Origin: Arctopsyche grandis
Lineage: Eukaryota > Arthropoda > Insecta > Trichoptera > Hydropsychidae
Length of the DNA: 64,000 bases
Direction of reading: 5' to 3'
Assembly (NCBI RefSeq): GCF_051622035.1
Contig: NC_135365.1
Location: 6,603,501-6,667,500 of the forward strand
The notes under the pieces were generated by a model. That model saw nothing but the letters and a program-made list of their open reading frames with translations. It was not told where the DNA came from and made no database searches. A program made the translations under genes and the position numbers. Positions 1-11,412 of this stretch are shown here, piece after piece (within the stretch, counting starts at the first letter, position 1; the number at the start of each line of letters is the position of its first letter).

Positions 1-505
1 TACATAACAATTACAATTATAACAAATTAATCGTTACACATTTCACTACAAATCAATTTTTCATTTCAACAAAATTCAATCTTCAATAAAGTTACACATA
101 AATCATCACAATTAAAGTTACACATAAATCATCACAATTACAATTTTAAATTATTTCAAGCAATACAAAACAGAAAGGTATCACAATTACTATGTAAAAT
201 TATTACAAGCAATACAAAACAGAAAGGTATCACAACCTTTACAATGACAAGTTAAATTTTTACCCCGGAAACAATCACATTTTAAAACATTACTAGAATT
301 AGCAATAAAACATTAAAATCAATACCTTTACAATGACAGGTTAAATCTTTACACCAGAAACAATCACATTTTAAAACATTACTAGAATTAGCAATAAAAC
401 ATTAAAATCAATACCTTTACAATGACAGGTTAAATCTTTACACCAGAAACAATCACATTTTAAAACATTACTAGAATTACATTTCAATACAGTTATCTTA
501 TATTC
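1..505. repeat. AT-rich block of three successive tandem repeats
   Basis: Three short tandem arrays follow one another: a 26-bp unit (copies at about 91 and 117), a 49-bp unit (about 157 and 206) and an 89-bp unit repeated about three times (copies begin near 241, 330 and 419). No coding signal is seen, and nothing recognisable lies in 506-700. On the minus strand this block is downstream of the gag/PWI ORFs, so it could be the 3' untranslated part of that element or unrelated satellite. Confidence 0.8.
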
Positions 506-700
506 TTCTAAGCATGTAACCACATTAAAACATGATTCAATGTACCAAGCACTTCCCAAAAAATACTAGAATAAGCAATAAAACATTACACTTTTCAATC
601 ATCAAATTACAAGTAAGGCTTAACTAAAAACCCTCCAGGTATTTCACTTATTCTCTAATTCACAAACGCACACTTCACTTCCATCGGTGCAACTTAAATT

Positions 701-1738
701 CTATCCAATGCCCTCGGCGATTCTCTGTGACTGTCCGAGGAATCTGCCGTCACCCCACAGATATTCTGCTAGTAATTTACCATAAATGAAGTCAACACAT
801 ATTGGTTCTAGCTCACTGATACATCCAGTAAGTCTTTTCTCAATCCATGGTTCTATTTTCTTTTCCATTGAATTAACATCAATCCGACTACGACTGAGCT
901 TGAAAGTGAATACAGTGTCTTTTGGTGTTGAAATTTTGACTGGGTCCCTTAATCCTTCTTGTGATTTAGCCATATCTTTCTCTTTGTCTTTATGTTTTTC
1001 CTTTTCTTTATTCTCATCTTCAGAATTCTTCAAATGACTATAATCCTTAGATCCTTTTCCAAATTGATTATCGGGTGGTTCATCTGTATTTGAAGACGGT
1101 ATGTCTCCGTAATCCAAAAGTCTTCCTCTTTGCAAACCATCACCGTCCATACTTCCATCAGCCAGGTTCACACCTCCATCAGCCATGTTCGCATCGTCCT
1201 CTTCATTATTGGAAACAATGAGTTCTCTTTGAGCAGACATCTCTCGTGAAGCCCGTTGCTGCAAAGGTCTTTTTCTGTGCAAACCATCACTGTTCACACT
1301 TACATCGGCCATGTTTACATCTCCATCAGCCATGTTCGCCTCGTCCTGTTCATTATTGGAAACAATGAGTTCTCTTTGAGCAGACATCTCTCGTGAAGCC
1401 CGTTGCTGCAAAGGTCTTTTTCTGTGCAAACCATCACTGTTCACACTTACATCGGCCATGTTTACATCTCCATCAGCCATGTTCGCCTCGTCCTGTTCAT
1501 TATTGGAAACAATGAGTTCTCTTTGAGCAGACATCTCTCGTGAAGCCCGTTGCTGCAAAGGTCTTTTACATGCCTGTTGCCACACTTCCTTACGATCCCT
1601 CATGTCTTGCTCTTTTTTCCTCCTCGGCAGACTCCGTTCTAAGTTAACCTCCATCAAAACACACGGTTTTTTAACACATTTCACTTTGCTGCCGTCAATG
1701 CACATAAGAACGGATTCTGTGACCCAACAGGGCGGCAC
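701..1738 (-). CDS. ORF with 49-aa tandem repeats and an RBM25-type PWI domain, overlapping the end of gag
   Basis: The frame is open for 345 codons from a GTG; no ATG start was chosen because the frame opens just after a stop inside the end of gag, overlapping it by 44 bp in another frame. Residues about 48-200 hold three copies of a 49-aa unit containing RPLQQRASREM and ANMADGDVNMAD. A Lys/Glu-rich stretch follows (KEKEKHKDKEKD). Residues about 275-325 match the PWI fold of the splicing factor RBM25: an F-x-L-x-RS-x-ID lead, then MEKKIEPWIEK and VDFIYGKLLAE. PWI domains bind nucleic acid in splicing factors. The last roughly 40 residues of a normal RBM25 C-terminus are missing, replaced by a short unrelated tail, and no RRM is present. 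It is either a captured host exon inside the retroelement or a partial retrocopy beside it. Domain call fairly sure; function unknown. Confidence 0.6.
   Translation of the reverse strand: MPPCWVTESVLMCIDGSKVKCVKKPCVLMEVNLERSLPRRKKEQDMRDRKEVWQQACKRPLQQRASREMSAQRELIVSNNEQDEANMADGDVNMADVSVNSDGLHRKRPLQQRASREMSAQRELIVSNNEQDEANMADGDVNMADVSVNSDGLHRKRPLQQRASREMSAQRELIVSNNEEDDANMADGGVNLADGSMDGDGLQRGRLLDYGDIPSSNTDEPPDNQFGKGSKDYSHLKNSEDENKEKEKHKDKEKDMAKSQEGLRDPVKISTPKDTVFTFKLSRSRIDVNSMEKKIEPWIEKRLTGCISELEPICVDFIYGKLLAEYLWGDGRFLGQSQRIAEGIG
1115..1561 (-). repeat. three 147-bp in-frame direct repeats
   Basis: The unit boundary word recurs at 1261, 1408 and 1555, exactly 147 bp apart, so each copy adds 49 codons without shifting frame. 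The two upstream copies (in minus-strand order) are nearly identical; the third has diverged. Confidence 0.9.
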
Positions 1739-2594
1739 CCGGGATACTGACTTCTTTTCTTATTTCTTCTTGTATTGTCAAGACAGTCTTTGTTTTGGTG
1801 CTGTTACATTGAGCTGATATGTGCCCAAACTCGTTGCAATTGAAGCAGCGGGTTCCTCTTTTCTTGAATCTGCAGTCGGCTGATAAGTGTCCACGTCCTC
1901 CGCAATTGTAACATTGTGGTCTCTCTCTTTCTCGGTTTCTTACGGGCCCCGCCACCCTGGGTTCGTCGTCCTCTCTAATTTTCTCGCACTGCGTAACTCG
2001 CGTCTTCAGCTCCTGGATTGTACCGGCCCCGCTCAGCGTCATTTTTTCATACTTATCAAACCCAAGTCCACCAATTATGTACGCGATAATCGCCTCTTCC
2101 TCAATAAAACTACACTTGGCTGCAATCCCCTTCATCCTGTAAATGTAGCTTAAAATGTCTTCCGCTTTTCCCTTTTTTTCTAACCTCAGTTCTCTGTGCA
2201 CGTCCGCACTATTCAACTGATGGCCAAACTCTCTGGTCAATCGTTCCTTAAGTATCGCCCACGTGACGATGCCCGTTTCCGAGTCCAAGAAGTCCTTGGC
2301 AGTTCCTTCACACAGCATCCGCCCATACACCAACTGTTGTGTCTCCGTCCAGCCGAGGATTTGCGCGTTTTCTTCGAGGCGCTCAATCCACACTGCAATA
2401 GGGCTATTTCTGCCGTTATATTTCGGCAGACCGAAACCAACCTCCAGATCTCGGAAATTGAACTGTGGTATCTCCCTCGTCGTCGTTGCCACTGGCGTCG
2501 TCGTGGATATCATCATCGTCGTGTGGCGTGTTCGCTGACGTGACGTCACCGACGTCACGGGCTTCGCCTTTAAGCTCGTACGCGATCTCGTCAT
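1695..2594 (-). CDS. gag: LTR-retrotransposon Gag with two CCHC zinc knuckles
   Basis: This 299-aa protein has a retrotransposon-gag-like region (about residues 45-200, with W-x-x-R-L-E-E and an LKERLTREFG segment). Two nucleocapsid zinc knuckles of form CX2CX4HX4C follow, CYNCGGRGHLSADC at 228-241 and CFNCNEFGHISAQC at 250-263. Gag packages element RNA into cytoplasmic particles. The ATG at 2594 lies about 80 bp downstream of the primer binding site, as expected. No protease, reverse transcriptase or integrase follows; instead the frame runs out and a PWI-domain ORF begins in another frame. The element is therefore gag-only here, by deletion or recombination. Ty3/gypsy-like assignment rests on the knuckles and layout. 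Confidence 0.85.
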   Translation of the reverse strand: MTRSRTSLKAKPVTSVTSRQRTRHTTMMISTTTPVATTTREIPQFNFRDLEVGFGLPKYNGRNSPIAVWIERLEENAQILGWTETQQLVYGRMLCEGTAKDFLDSETGIVTWAILKERLTREFGHQLNSADVHRELRLEKKGKAEDILSYIYRMKGIAAKCSFIEEEAIIAYIIGGLGFDKYEKMTLSGAGTIQELKTRVTQCEKIREDDEPRVAGPVRNRERERPQCYNCGGRGHLSADCRFKKRGTRCFNCNEFGHISAQCNSTKTKTVLTIQEEIRKEVSIPGAALLGHRIRSYVH

Positions 2595-2676
2595 CGCGCG
2601 CGCGTCCTAACCTCAACTGTCAAAACTCCGCGTCGTCGTCTGACCGCTTCTGGCTGTCACTGGAATGTCTTCGGGC

Positions 2677-2694
2677 ATCCCGGACGAGCCCCCA
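2677..2694 (-). other. retroelement primer binding site (tRNA-Pro type)
   Basis: The minus strand reads TGGGGGCTCGTCCGGGAT, 18 of 18 identical to the classical tRNA-Pro primer binding site. It sits between the partial LTR and gag, as in an intact LTR retroelement. Confidence 0.9.
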
Positions 2695-2865
2695 AATATA
2701 GGATCCGGATGTGAAGGATTCCAAGTGAAACGCAGATTAAGTCAGAACTATGTATTTATTAACACATATCTTCGGGCTCGTTCTCCAACAAGTGACCATA
2801 ACAACACGCATCCGGTCTTTCCCAGGCATACCACACACACTCTATCTCGGCTCGTTTAAAAATCA
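2695..2865 (-). mobile_element. partial 5' LTR (U3 cut by the TA array)
   Basis: Directly upstream of the primer binding site on the minus strand is about 170 bp with an AATAAA polyadenylation word (near 2755) and a U5-like end. Its 5' part is lost at the (TA)n array. No matching 3' LTR was found in the window. Confidence 0.65.
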
Positions 2866-2869
2866 ATTC

Positions 2870-2872
<3 letters not shown>

Positions 2873-2959
<87 letters not shown>
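2873..2959. repeat. (TA)n microsatellite
   Basis: An uninterrupted 87-bp AT dinucleotide array. It abuts the truncated 5' end of the RTE element. Confidence 0.99.
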
Positions 2960-2960
<1 letters not shown>

Positions 2961-2961
<1 letters not shown>

Positions 2962-5150
2962 AGATCGATTTCATCCTAACAAATGCCCTGCACTCCGTTA
3001 AAGACGTTAGTGTTTTAAGTAAAGTAGATATAGGTAGCGATCACAGATTAGTCCGTGCCAAGATGGCCATTAATATAAATTGCGAACGAAGGAAATTAAT
3101 AAAAGGATGCAGTAACTCTCCAGATTTCGCTCAACTAAGGTCTAGGAAAAAGGAATTCGAACTCGAACTTGGAAATCGATACGGGAAATTAAACCCAGAA
3201 GCAGACATCGAGGAATTGAACACTGTAATTAGTTCGGTTCTAACCTCAACAGGTAAGAAATTAGGTGGATTCAGGAAACAGATTAAATTAAGCAAAATTT
3301 CAGCGGAAACAAAAAACCTAATTAAGCATAAAAGGAATTTAGATAGGGATAATAATAAGCAAGAATACAATCTAGTAAATAAGGAAATTAAAAAGAGAAT
3401 AGTCAGGGATGTCAGGGATTTTAACAGCAAGCTAATAGAAAATACCATTAAGAATAACCGTAGCCTGAAAAAGTGCAAACAGGATCTTTTCTTAGGCAAA
3501 AACCAAATGATCGCAATCAGATCAGAGAGCGGAGTAATAATTAGGAATAGAGAAGAAATCATAGACAGAGTTTACACGTTCTATGCAAAACTATACGAGA
3601 ACGACAACGGCCAATTCCCCGCTCTGGAATCGACACACGGCCAAAGGGTTCCTGCAGTATTGCCTAGCGAAGTAGAGGCCGCGCTAAAAACTGCAAAGAA
3701 CGGTAAAACCCCAGGGGAAGATAATATTCCCATTGACTTACTAAAATGTGGCGGCCCCCCCCTAATTAATATCTTAGCTAGGCTTTTCAGCAAATGCATC
3801 CAGAACCAAGCTATACCAGAAGGATGGAATAACGCAACTATCATTTTAATACACAAAAAAGGCGACAAAAGCGATATCAAGAACTACCGACCCATTAGTC
3901 TACTTTCAGCGGTCTACAAGCTCTTCACGAAGGTTATTACAGAAAGGCTGAAAAATATCCTCGACGAGAACCAACCTATAGAGCAGGCAGGGTTTAGGGC
4001 AAATTTCAGCACAATGGACCACCTCCAAGTAGTTGGCGAACTAATCGAGCGCGCCAACGAATATCAACGGCCATTGTGCCTAGGTTTCGTCGATTATGAG
4101 AAAGCCTTCGATACAGTTAGTCATAATGCAGTACTTAACGCTCTAAAAACACAGGGAGTGCCGGAACCCTATGTGGGACTGTTAGCTGCAATATATAAGA
4201 ATGCCACAGCTTCGGTTAAAATTTTTTCAGGTACAGATAGATTTAGCATAGGAAAAGGAGTAAGACAAGGAGATACAATCTCGCCCAAGTTATTCAATGC
4301 GGTGCTTGAGGGAGTTTTCAGGAAATTGGATTGGGATACAGCCGGAGTAAGCATCAATGGTCGCTTTTTGAGTCACCTTCGGTTCGCAGACGATATAGTT
4401 TTAGTAGCTCGTGATTCAGCTGACCTACTTATCAGACTAACACAGCTGGACAGGGAAAGTAGAAAAGTAGGATTAAAAATTAACGTAGATAAGACTAAAC
4501 TAATGTTCAATAGTTATTGCATGCCTGATAGCATCCCCTTAGATGATAAACCAATAGAAGTAGTAAATAATTATTTATATTTAGGTCAAATAATTGACAT
4601 GTCTGGTAGTAAAAATGAAGAGATAAAGAGACGTATGAAATTAGGGTGGAGTGCATTTGGACGGATGAATGCTGTTTTTAAATCAAAAATGCCACTCTGC
4701 CTGAAGAAAAGGATCTTTGATCAATGCGTTTTGCCAGTGATGACGTATGGATGTGAAACTTGGACACTGAACGCCAAGATGCAAAATAAAATCCAATGCA
4801 CTCAAAGAAGTATGGAACGCTGTATGCTTGGCATAACGAGGAAAGACAGGAAGCGGAACACGTGGGTGAGAAATATGACAAGGGTAGTGGACATAGTGGA
4901 TAGAGTGAAGAGATTGAAATGGCAATGGGCGGGTCTCGTAGCTAGGAGGATGGACGAAAGGTGGACAAAAGAAGTGCTTGAATGGTACCCGAGAGAAGGC
5001 AAAAGAGTAAAAGGAAGACCGCAAGGAAGATGGGTGAACGAAATTAGGAAAATGTGCGGAATGAGATGGATGAGTGTTGCGCAAAACAGAGACGAGTGGA
5101 AGCGTGTTGGAGAGGCCTTCATCCAGCAGTGGATGGCGAATGGCTATAAA

Positions 5151-5153
<3 letters not shown>
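2961..5153 (+). CDS. RTE-type LINE reverse transcriptase, 5' truncated (copy 1)
   Basis: The frame is open from the array edge. An in-frame ATG lies at 3063, but homology starts earlier: residues before it include [11 protein letters not shown], the C-terminal end of an apurinic endonuclease domain, so the ATG is internal. Numbered from that ATG, the reverse transcriptase has [12 protein letters not shown] (about 211), NYRPISLL (about 273), motif [12 protein letters not shown] (about 342), motif [11 protein letters not shown] (about 399) and motif C RFADDIVL (about 440). The C-terminal region has RLKWQWAG and GKRVKGRP blocks usual in RTE elements. The TGA stop is the first unit of a (TGA)n tail, so there is no 3' UTR. 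The frame is intact, with a nearly identical copy at 48.4-50.2 kb, suggesting recent movement. It cannot move by itself without the rest of the endonuclease. Confidence 0.93.
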
Positions 5154-5998
<845 letters not shown>

Positions 5999-6817
5999 TC
6001 TATATATATAAAATTGAATGTCTGTTTGTCTGTTTGTCTGTTTGTCTTTCTGTCTGTCTGTCTCGTATAGGCTCCTAAACCATTCAACTGATTACGAATG
6101 GTTTAGCCTTCGGTTTAGCCTTCTGTCAAAAAAAAGTCTTAATAATAATGTTACGTACGCCGCGGATTAAGCGAATAGAATCCCAGAGACTATGTGACCG
6201 TTCAAGGGTTATCTGTTAACGGATTAACTTAGTACTTGCACTTAGGCCAACGGATATCTGTTATCGGATTAACTAAGTGCTTGCACTTACTTCCAGGATT
6301 ATATCTGGACTCTAAGTGCATTTAGGTTAAACAATGACCGTTATTAGTCCTTTCTCAGAATTGGTACGGGGAGACCCAATGTCGTGGAAATAAATATCCG
6401 AATACGTGACTATACAACAGGTAAACAGATTAGACGTCCTGAGAGATCTACCCTTTATAAGGCGGTACGTAGGCGATATAATGTGATTCTGGACTGAGCA
6501 CTGTCAGTGTGTGTATCTCCTTAATCATCAATAAACGCTGTGAAACGACTAAGGCCTTGATCCTCCACCCACCCTACGCAACAATAATATTCGTAATTAA
6601 AATTTTACCGACGCGAAAGTTTGAAGCGCCATTGTGTAGTCAAGGAAATGTATTCGTCGGTAACCACGTTACCAGTTGGTTTGTGACGACACGGCGTTGA
6701 AGAGACGTTAGTTGAGCTCCAAATCATCACTTGAAACGGGAACGGGAACGCAATGGAAACGAGAACGGGAATTGCATGCCTTATTTTGGCATTGCAACGC
6801 ATGCCGGGTTCAGCTAG
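5999..6817 (+). mobile_element. non-autonomous Helitron-like element, split by a solo LTR
   Basis: It begins TCTATATATATAAAATTG after an A and ends GCCGGGTTCAGCTAG before a T: the TC...CTAG structure inserted between A and T typical of Helitrons. Just inside the 5' end is a (TGTC/TGTT)n run. A 435-bp LTR interrupts it at 6149. A related minus copy lies at 63360-63667. Confidence 0.75.
6149..6583 (+). mobile_element. solo LTR (435 bp) with 4-bp target duplication
   Basis: It starts TGTTACG and ends CGCAACA, flanked on both sides by ATAA (6145-6148, 6584-6587). It holds an AATAAA near 6529, a CTTTATAAGG TATA-like word near 6453 and no internal coding region. It is related to the minus-strand LTR at 28182-28541. 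Confidence 0.9.
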
Positions 6818-6927
6818 TATAGAATAAAATATAAGAGAAAATAGTACAGTGAGACAAATAAAGATACAAATATAAATGAACATATTTATATTTCAAGTAC
6901 AGTGAACAAGCACCACACAAAGAAAAC

Positions 6928-7342
6928 GGGTTTGGTGCATCCGCTCTAAAATCGCCAGACAAACGAACGACAGATTAACAGAACGGCAGCTTTAAACGTA
7001 ATTCTCGTTTTCTCGAATGATAGATTGCACATCAGATGACGAGTAACCTTTCAGATGCAATTATTAAAATGGTAAATATTAAAATTGAGTTGGATCTTTC
7101 TGGCGAGTTTAATAAGGCAAGATTCGGAACTTATCGAATCTTGCCTTTTTAAACTCGCCAGAAAGATCGAACTCAATTTTAATAATTACCATTTTAATAA
7201 TTGCATCTGTGCACATGGAAAGGTTACCCGTCATCTGATGTGCAATCTATCATTCGAGAAGACGAGAATTGCATTTAAAGCAGCCATCCGTTAATCTGTC
7301 GTTCAATTTGTCTGGCGATTTTAGAGCGGATGCACCGCATCC
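6928..7342. mobile_element. palindromic MITE with 9-bp target duplication (MULE-like)
   Basis: Two arms of roughly 195 bp (6928-7125 and 7143-7342) are near-perfect inverted repeats around a short centre at about 7126-7142. The terminal words are GGGTTTGGTGCATCCGCTC and the inverse of GGATGCGGTGCATCCGCTC. A 9-bp direct repeat AAAGAAAAC flanks it (6919-6927, 7343-7351), the duplication length usual for Mutator-like elements. No coding capacity. Confidence 0.85.
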
Positions 7343-7435
7343 AAAGAAAACAAAAAAGAAAAATTACAAAAACACAGTAAAAATAATAAATAATGAATGA
7401 CAACGAAGGTGAATAAGCAAATCAACCACTTGGCC

Positions 7436-7613
7436 AGCAATATATTCTGGCGTGGTTTTGTTGAGCGCTTTTATCAGAGTACTTTTTGCTGGGGTGGTTT
7501 TGTCGGCGCGCGGTTACGTTTCTCGTGGTTTTGGCTCGTACAGTTTTGTCATCGCGCGGCAATATCGGTGTGGTTATGTTGGGGCGCTTATTGACCGAGC
7601 GGTTTTGTCTGGA
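7436..7613 (+). mobile_element. end fragment of a foldback-type element with degenerate GGTTTTGT repeats
   Basis: The word TGGTTTTGT or a close variant recurs about every 16-30 bp up to a terminus TTGTCTGGACACC. That terminus resembles the right ends of the elements at 14701, 30779 and 42160. ORFs across it are repeat artefacts. Confidence 0.5.
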
Positions 7614-8026
7614 CACCGATCAAAGTACATATTTTATTATTACTTTATTTTACACACATACATCATTGGTGCCATTACAGGAATTACCTCAAGGCGACAT
7701 ATATGTATGGTTAGATTATTTTTTATACATAAGTAATAATAATTTTTCAAACATAACTAACGAAATACATTTGTAGCATTTCGTGTAATTGGCATCAAAT
7801 TTGAGATGCTAATAACTCGAATTTGCGAGAAACTGAGGGGAAGGATACCGATTTATTGGATCCTTCACAAAGCAGCATTTCCTTTGATAACAAAGTGCAT
7901 AAAAACCATTGATGTATAATACACATAGATGGGCCCTGACGTGTGATTTCGGTCGGAGATCTTGTCTTCACTAACTGAGGGGTGCGGGGGGTTTAACTAG
8001 CGGGGAAGTTGGGTTTTTTTCCCTAC
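7614..8026. other. possible LINE/SINE 3' remnant, then unassigned
   Basis: Around 7635-7720 a T-rich tail is followed by GCCATTACAGGAATTACC, the loop word of the LINE/SINE 3' hairpin described in the findings, but the stem is decayed. Nothing else is recognised. Confidence 0.4.
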
Positions 8027-8034
8027 GATGCAGC

Positions 8035-8238
8035 GGTAATTGGACTATTCGTCACATTGGGGTGGTCACAAAGACAATTTTTGCCATGAAAATCGCGAAT
8101 ACACAATATTTGGCACTCATGTTCTCGTTACTATGATAGTTATCGTTAGTATGATGGACTTTTCGGCTGCCAGATGTTCCGTTATAGAGATTTTAGTGAC
8201 TTTGTGACGAGTAATTTGTGACCAGTAATCACCGAACC
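8035..8238. mobile_element. 204-bp hAT-type MITE, copy 1
   Basis: The element starts GGTAATTGG and ends CCGAACC, with subterminal inverted words around GTCACA. An exact 8-bp duplication GATGCAGC flanks it (8027-8034, 8239-8246), typical of hAT insertion. Copy 2 at 15726-15929 has the same length. Confidence 0.88.
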
Positions 8239-8499
8239 GATGCAGCGGTACCTACCTACCTACCAAGAGAAACTGTACATGTGCCAAAAGGGAGACCAGT
8301 ATAAGACGTGAGGGCGGATCTAGTGTATTATACATCAATGATAAAAACACAACAGCCCGCATGGAAGTGTCAAACTAAATTACCGTTATCCAAGCCGTAT
8401 AGGCTGTAACAACCTAAAGTACTACCAACATCTTCTTACTTCCGCTTATATCACGATCAAAATTTACAACAATATGAGTGACCTAAAAATATATATGTA

Positions 8500-8760
8500 T
8501 ATGAGAGATAATGAGAACCTGTAGAGCAAATTTTATAAAATATAGAGTGAAAAAGAAAAAGCTATAGGCGTATAAGCAATTAAAATCAGACATATCTAGA
8601 TGACGGCGAAAAGGGATATAGAAGAAGCCAAAGCGATCGCAGTAGGCGAACAATTCGACCGAACATTTTGGGCGATTAACGTCAGGCAGATCTTTGTGGG
8701 AGTATTTTCAAACGTGTCTAATACGATTATTTTTTACCATTCAAAATTTTTCCTTAATAG
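8500..8760 (-). repeat. dispersed repeat family R, minus copy
   Basis: It shares, in reverse, the words of the 41.2-41.6 kb copy: a segment ending in CAATTAAAATCAGACA and another with TTCAAACGTGTCTAATACGA. The family has at least eight copies in this window. Its class is unknown. Confidence 0.6.
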
Positions 8761-10083
8761 TAATCGTAAGTGAAAGTAAGAAGAGGTTAGTAATAATAAA
8801 AAAAATATATATGTAGGTATATTTTTTAAAATGGTAAAACAATTAGAAGAAACATGGTTCCTGAAACGCTGTTCTAATGCGTTACATTATAAAAAAGCAC
8901 TGCTTATATGAAAGGACGAACTTGGTTTCTTAAAATTTTTTTTCAACTCAATATGTTCCAAATCATATTTTACAAAAGAAATTGGTTCAATAAACATTGT
9001 TAGAAACCAAATGGAGAGATTTATCTCTTGTAGGATCATAGATAGCGTCTCTCGTTACGAAAAGTGTCGTAGACAGAGAACCCACGAGAGAGTTATTTGC
9101 TGACAAATCTATCTGTGATGTGAATTCACATTTTTAGCGTTGCTTGCAAAAAACGATAGTGCTGCCAACAGAAACACAAACATAACCACTATACATTGAG
9201 GATAATCTTAGACTCAACTGAGTATTATCCTTTGGTCTATGTATTATTGTAATGGAAAAACGGAATGAAAACTCGTATACTCGAGTACGTGTTGGAGACA
9301 TACGTATTATATATACATTAGTATATTTGATACGAATATGAATATACGAGTATACGAAGCGCAAAACCGCGTTTATAAGTCCGAATACGTTTATGCGTGT
9401 TTCGAAAGTAATTCATTTGGATCTCGGAGTAAGATTTACCGGGTGCCGAGTGAATATTCCCTCCAAGGATAATCTGCCAGGATTAAAAAAGCGTTCCTGT
9501 AGCTTTTTCGGTCGTATATCATTCGCGTTCGAGGCAGTCGGTGCTTAACTTTATTATACGCGCACGTACAATGTTTATATAGTCGGTTTCGGGGGATCGG
9601 ATGCTGGGAGTTTTAGCGTTTCGTCAGCGGGTGGGGGTGATGATGGGGATGATGGGATGGTATGGCTTTGTTATCGGGAGCTGACGGATGGTCTGGAAAT
9701 TTGTAAGGTGGCTACAATTTCCGGGTAAAGCGATAGGAAAATGTGAAAAATTACGTCGTCGTCGTCGTAGCGAGGAAAATTTGCATCTCTAGTGTGTCTC
9801 GAGAGTTACTCTTTTCCCGAGGAAAATCCTAGTGTTTTATGTAAACGGTGGAATGACGGCAATCGTGAAATTTGCACTCGAGATCTGAAAGATCTTAAAG
9901 AGGGTAAGTGGGGATTTCTGGACCGTAACTGATGCTCGTGAAGCTCATCTGCCTAATTGGAAGCACGTCTATTCATTAGCCTTTTTCTACTACCCAACAT
10001 TTTCTTGTAAGTGAACTGTATAAGTTTTTCATTTTTATAAAGTTCGGAAAGTATGTATGTCACTATTTTATAGTACTTTATAT
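8761..10083. other. unassigned; one donor-like site
   Basis: No recognisable ORF. A GC-richer stretch (9400-9900) ends AAAGAGG followed by GTAAGTGGGG, a strong match to a 5' splice donor at 9905. A non-coding exon of a gene extending beyond the window is possible but unsupported. Confidence 0.25.
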
Positions 10084-10728
10084 CAGTGCTTCCCAAATTG
10101 GGGGTCCGTAGGATTTCTCGCGGGGGCCGCGAAAATATTCAATAAAAAGTACAAATATTCATTTGTGAATATTTTTCCAGATTACATATTTAGGGAATGT
10201 ATATATCTAAGGAAATATTTCCCAAATTTGAATGAGGATGAAAGGAACAATTGGATAATAACACCATTTGCCAAGTCCTTAAAATATATAAATAAATCAT
10301 CTTACGTGGACAGCCCAAGAAGAGTTGATCGATATTAGATCAGATAATTTGCTTGAAGTGGAATTTAATGAAAAAAGTATTTCAGAATTTTGGTTAAGGC
10401 GACAGCAAGAATATCCTGCTATTGGAAAAGAAGCCCTGGTAACTCTTATTCCTTTCGCGACTAAACAGCATTTTTGTCATTACTTATATTAAAAAATAAA
10501 GTAATAAGCAAAGGTCATGTCTTTCCACGGAGACTTTGGAAGATCCTTTGCGACGAAGTTTTTAAGCACGTTCCTATAATTTTGTGCTGAATATAAATAA
10601 GTGTATTATAATTGTAATAATTACTGCCAAATAAACCTTTTAACTAGAAAAAAAAAATTTTTACGGCTCCGGGAATTAATTCTTTCAGATTTAGGGGGTC
10701 GTGACATGAAAGTAATTGGGAAGCACTG
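10084..10728 (+). mobile_element. internally deleted hAT element (ZBED5/Buster-like)
   Basis: The termini are CAGTGCTTCCCAA and its inverse, flanked by a perfect 8-bp duplication CTTTATAT (10076-10083, 10729-10736). Inside is a degraded transposase segment. It resembles the Buster-type hATs that gave rise to ZBED5-like proteins. Confidence 0.9.
10170..10491 (+). pseudogene. hAT transposase fragment, frameshifted
   Basis: The first frame contains FPNLNEDERNNWIITPF and stops at 10338. A second frame from about 10309 reads AQEELIDIRSDNLLEVEF, then ISEFWLRRQQEYPAIGKEAL and LIPFATKQHFC before a stop at about 10491. These match the region before the dimerisation domain of ZBED5-like hAT transposases. 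A frameshift near 10310 and loss of the N-terminal and dimerisation parts make it non-functional. Confidence 0.75.
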
Positions 10729-10921
10729 CTTTATATAATTCTTTTCATGTAAATATATTCTCCGATAATTTTATATGCTTCTATAGCAGTCAGGTTTTGA
10801 ATTAGTTTCATTAGTTTGAATATAACGGACGATCCACAACTTTTCTTAAATAAAATAATTATTTTGTGAATATTAAAAATCTTTTTTGGATCTGAAAGAT
10901 TGATTTATTGCAATTTGATAT

Positions 10922-11412
10922 TTTATTTTATTTTATTTTACCAGGAAGGCGTAACAAGTAAACCCCAATGCTCCTTCCTGACCAATCGAAATATTTTTTT
11001 TTACATTGAATAATTTTAACAACGCTTCATTGTACATATAGACATCTATGGATAAATAATTTGTTTTTTTATGGATAAATAATGACAAATTTTTGATAAA
11101 CTTCAAAATTTTGAGATGCTTGAAAACTCAAAATTTGCGAGACATTTGTGGACAAATTTGTATACCATTGTATTTTTATACCAATCAGCGAAATCCGATA
11201 TGTTGAATATCGAAAATTGCGAGAAATGGGGGGTAAAGGTTGCCAATTTGTTGGAATCGTTTCGATGAAAAGCAGATAAATCGGCAAACTCTGATAGTAA
11301 AAGATCAACCCGGAGCACATATCTGGGTCAGGCCAGCAGCAACTAGTGGGACTCGAATCTGTGACTACTATGTTCGAAAGCATATATGCTAACCGTTAGT
11401 CCACGCTGCTGG
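10922..11412 (-). mobile_element. tRNA-derived SINE, near full length
   Basis: Read on the minus strand, a tRNA-like head (A box near 11395, B box GATTCGAGTCC near 11350) leads to the family body (AACTCTGATAG..., GACATCTATGG). It ends with the 3' hairpin CCAGGAAGG/CCTTCCTG (10941-10980) and a (TTTTA)n-complement tail. RNA polymerase III promoter boxes are implied, not shown. Confidence 0.8.

Noticed and set aside
1..700. 3' LTR of the gag element
   Set aside because: No sequence here matches the partial 5' LTR at 2695-2865.
2196..2701. Plus-strand and alternate-frame ORFs over the gag gene
   Set aside because: They are shadows of gag, which has the zinc knuckles and correct position after the primer site.
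11340..11412. tRNA genes suggested by A and B box-like words (also 18290, 24970, 26384, 38150, 52570, 61210)
   Set aside because: The words are parts of a repeated SINE head with unrelated body and 3' hairpin; no cloverleaf with a proper acceptor stem was found.
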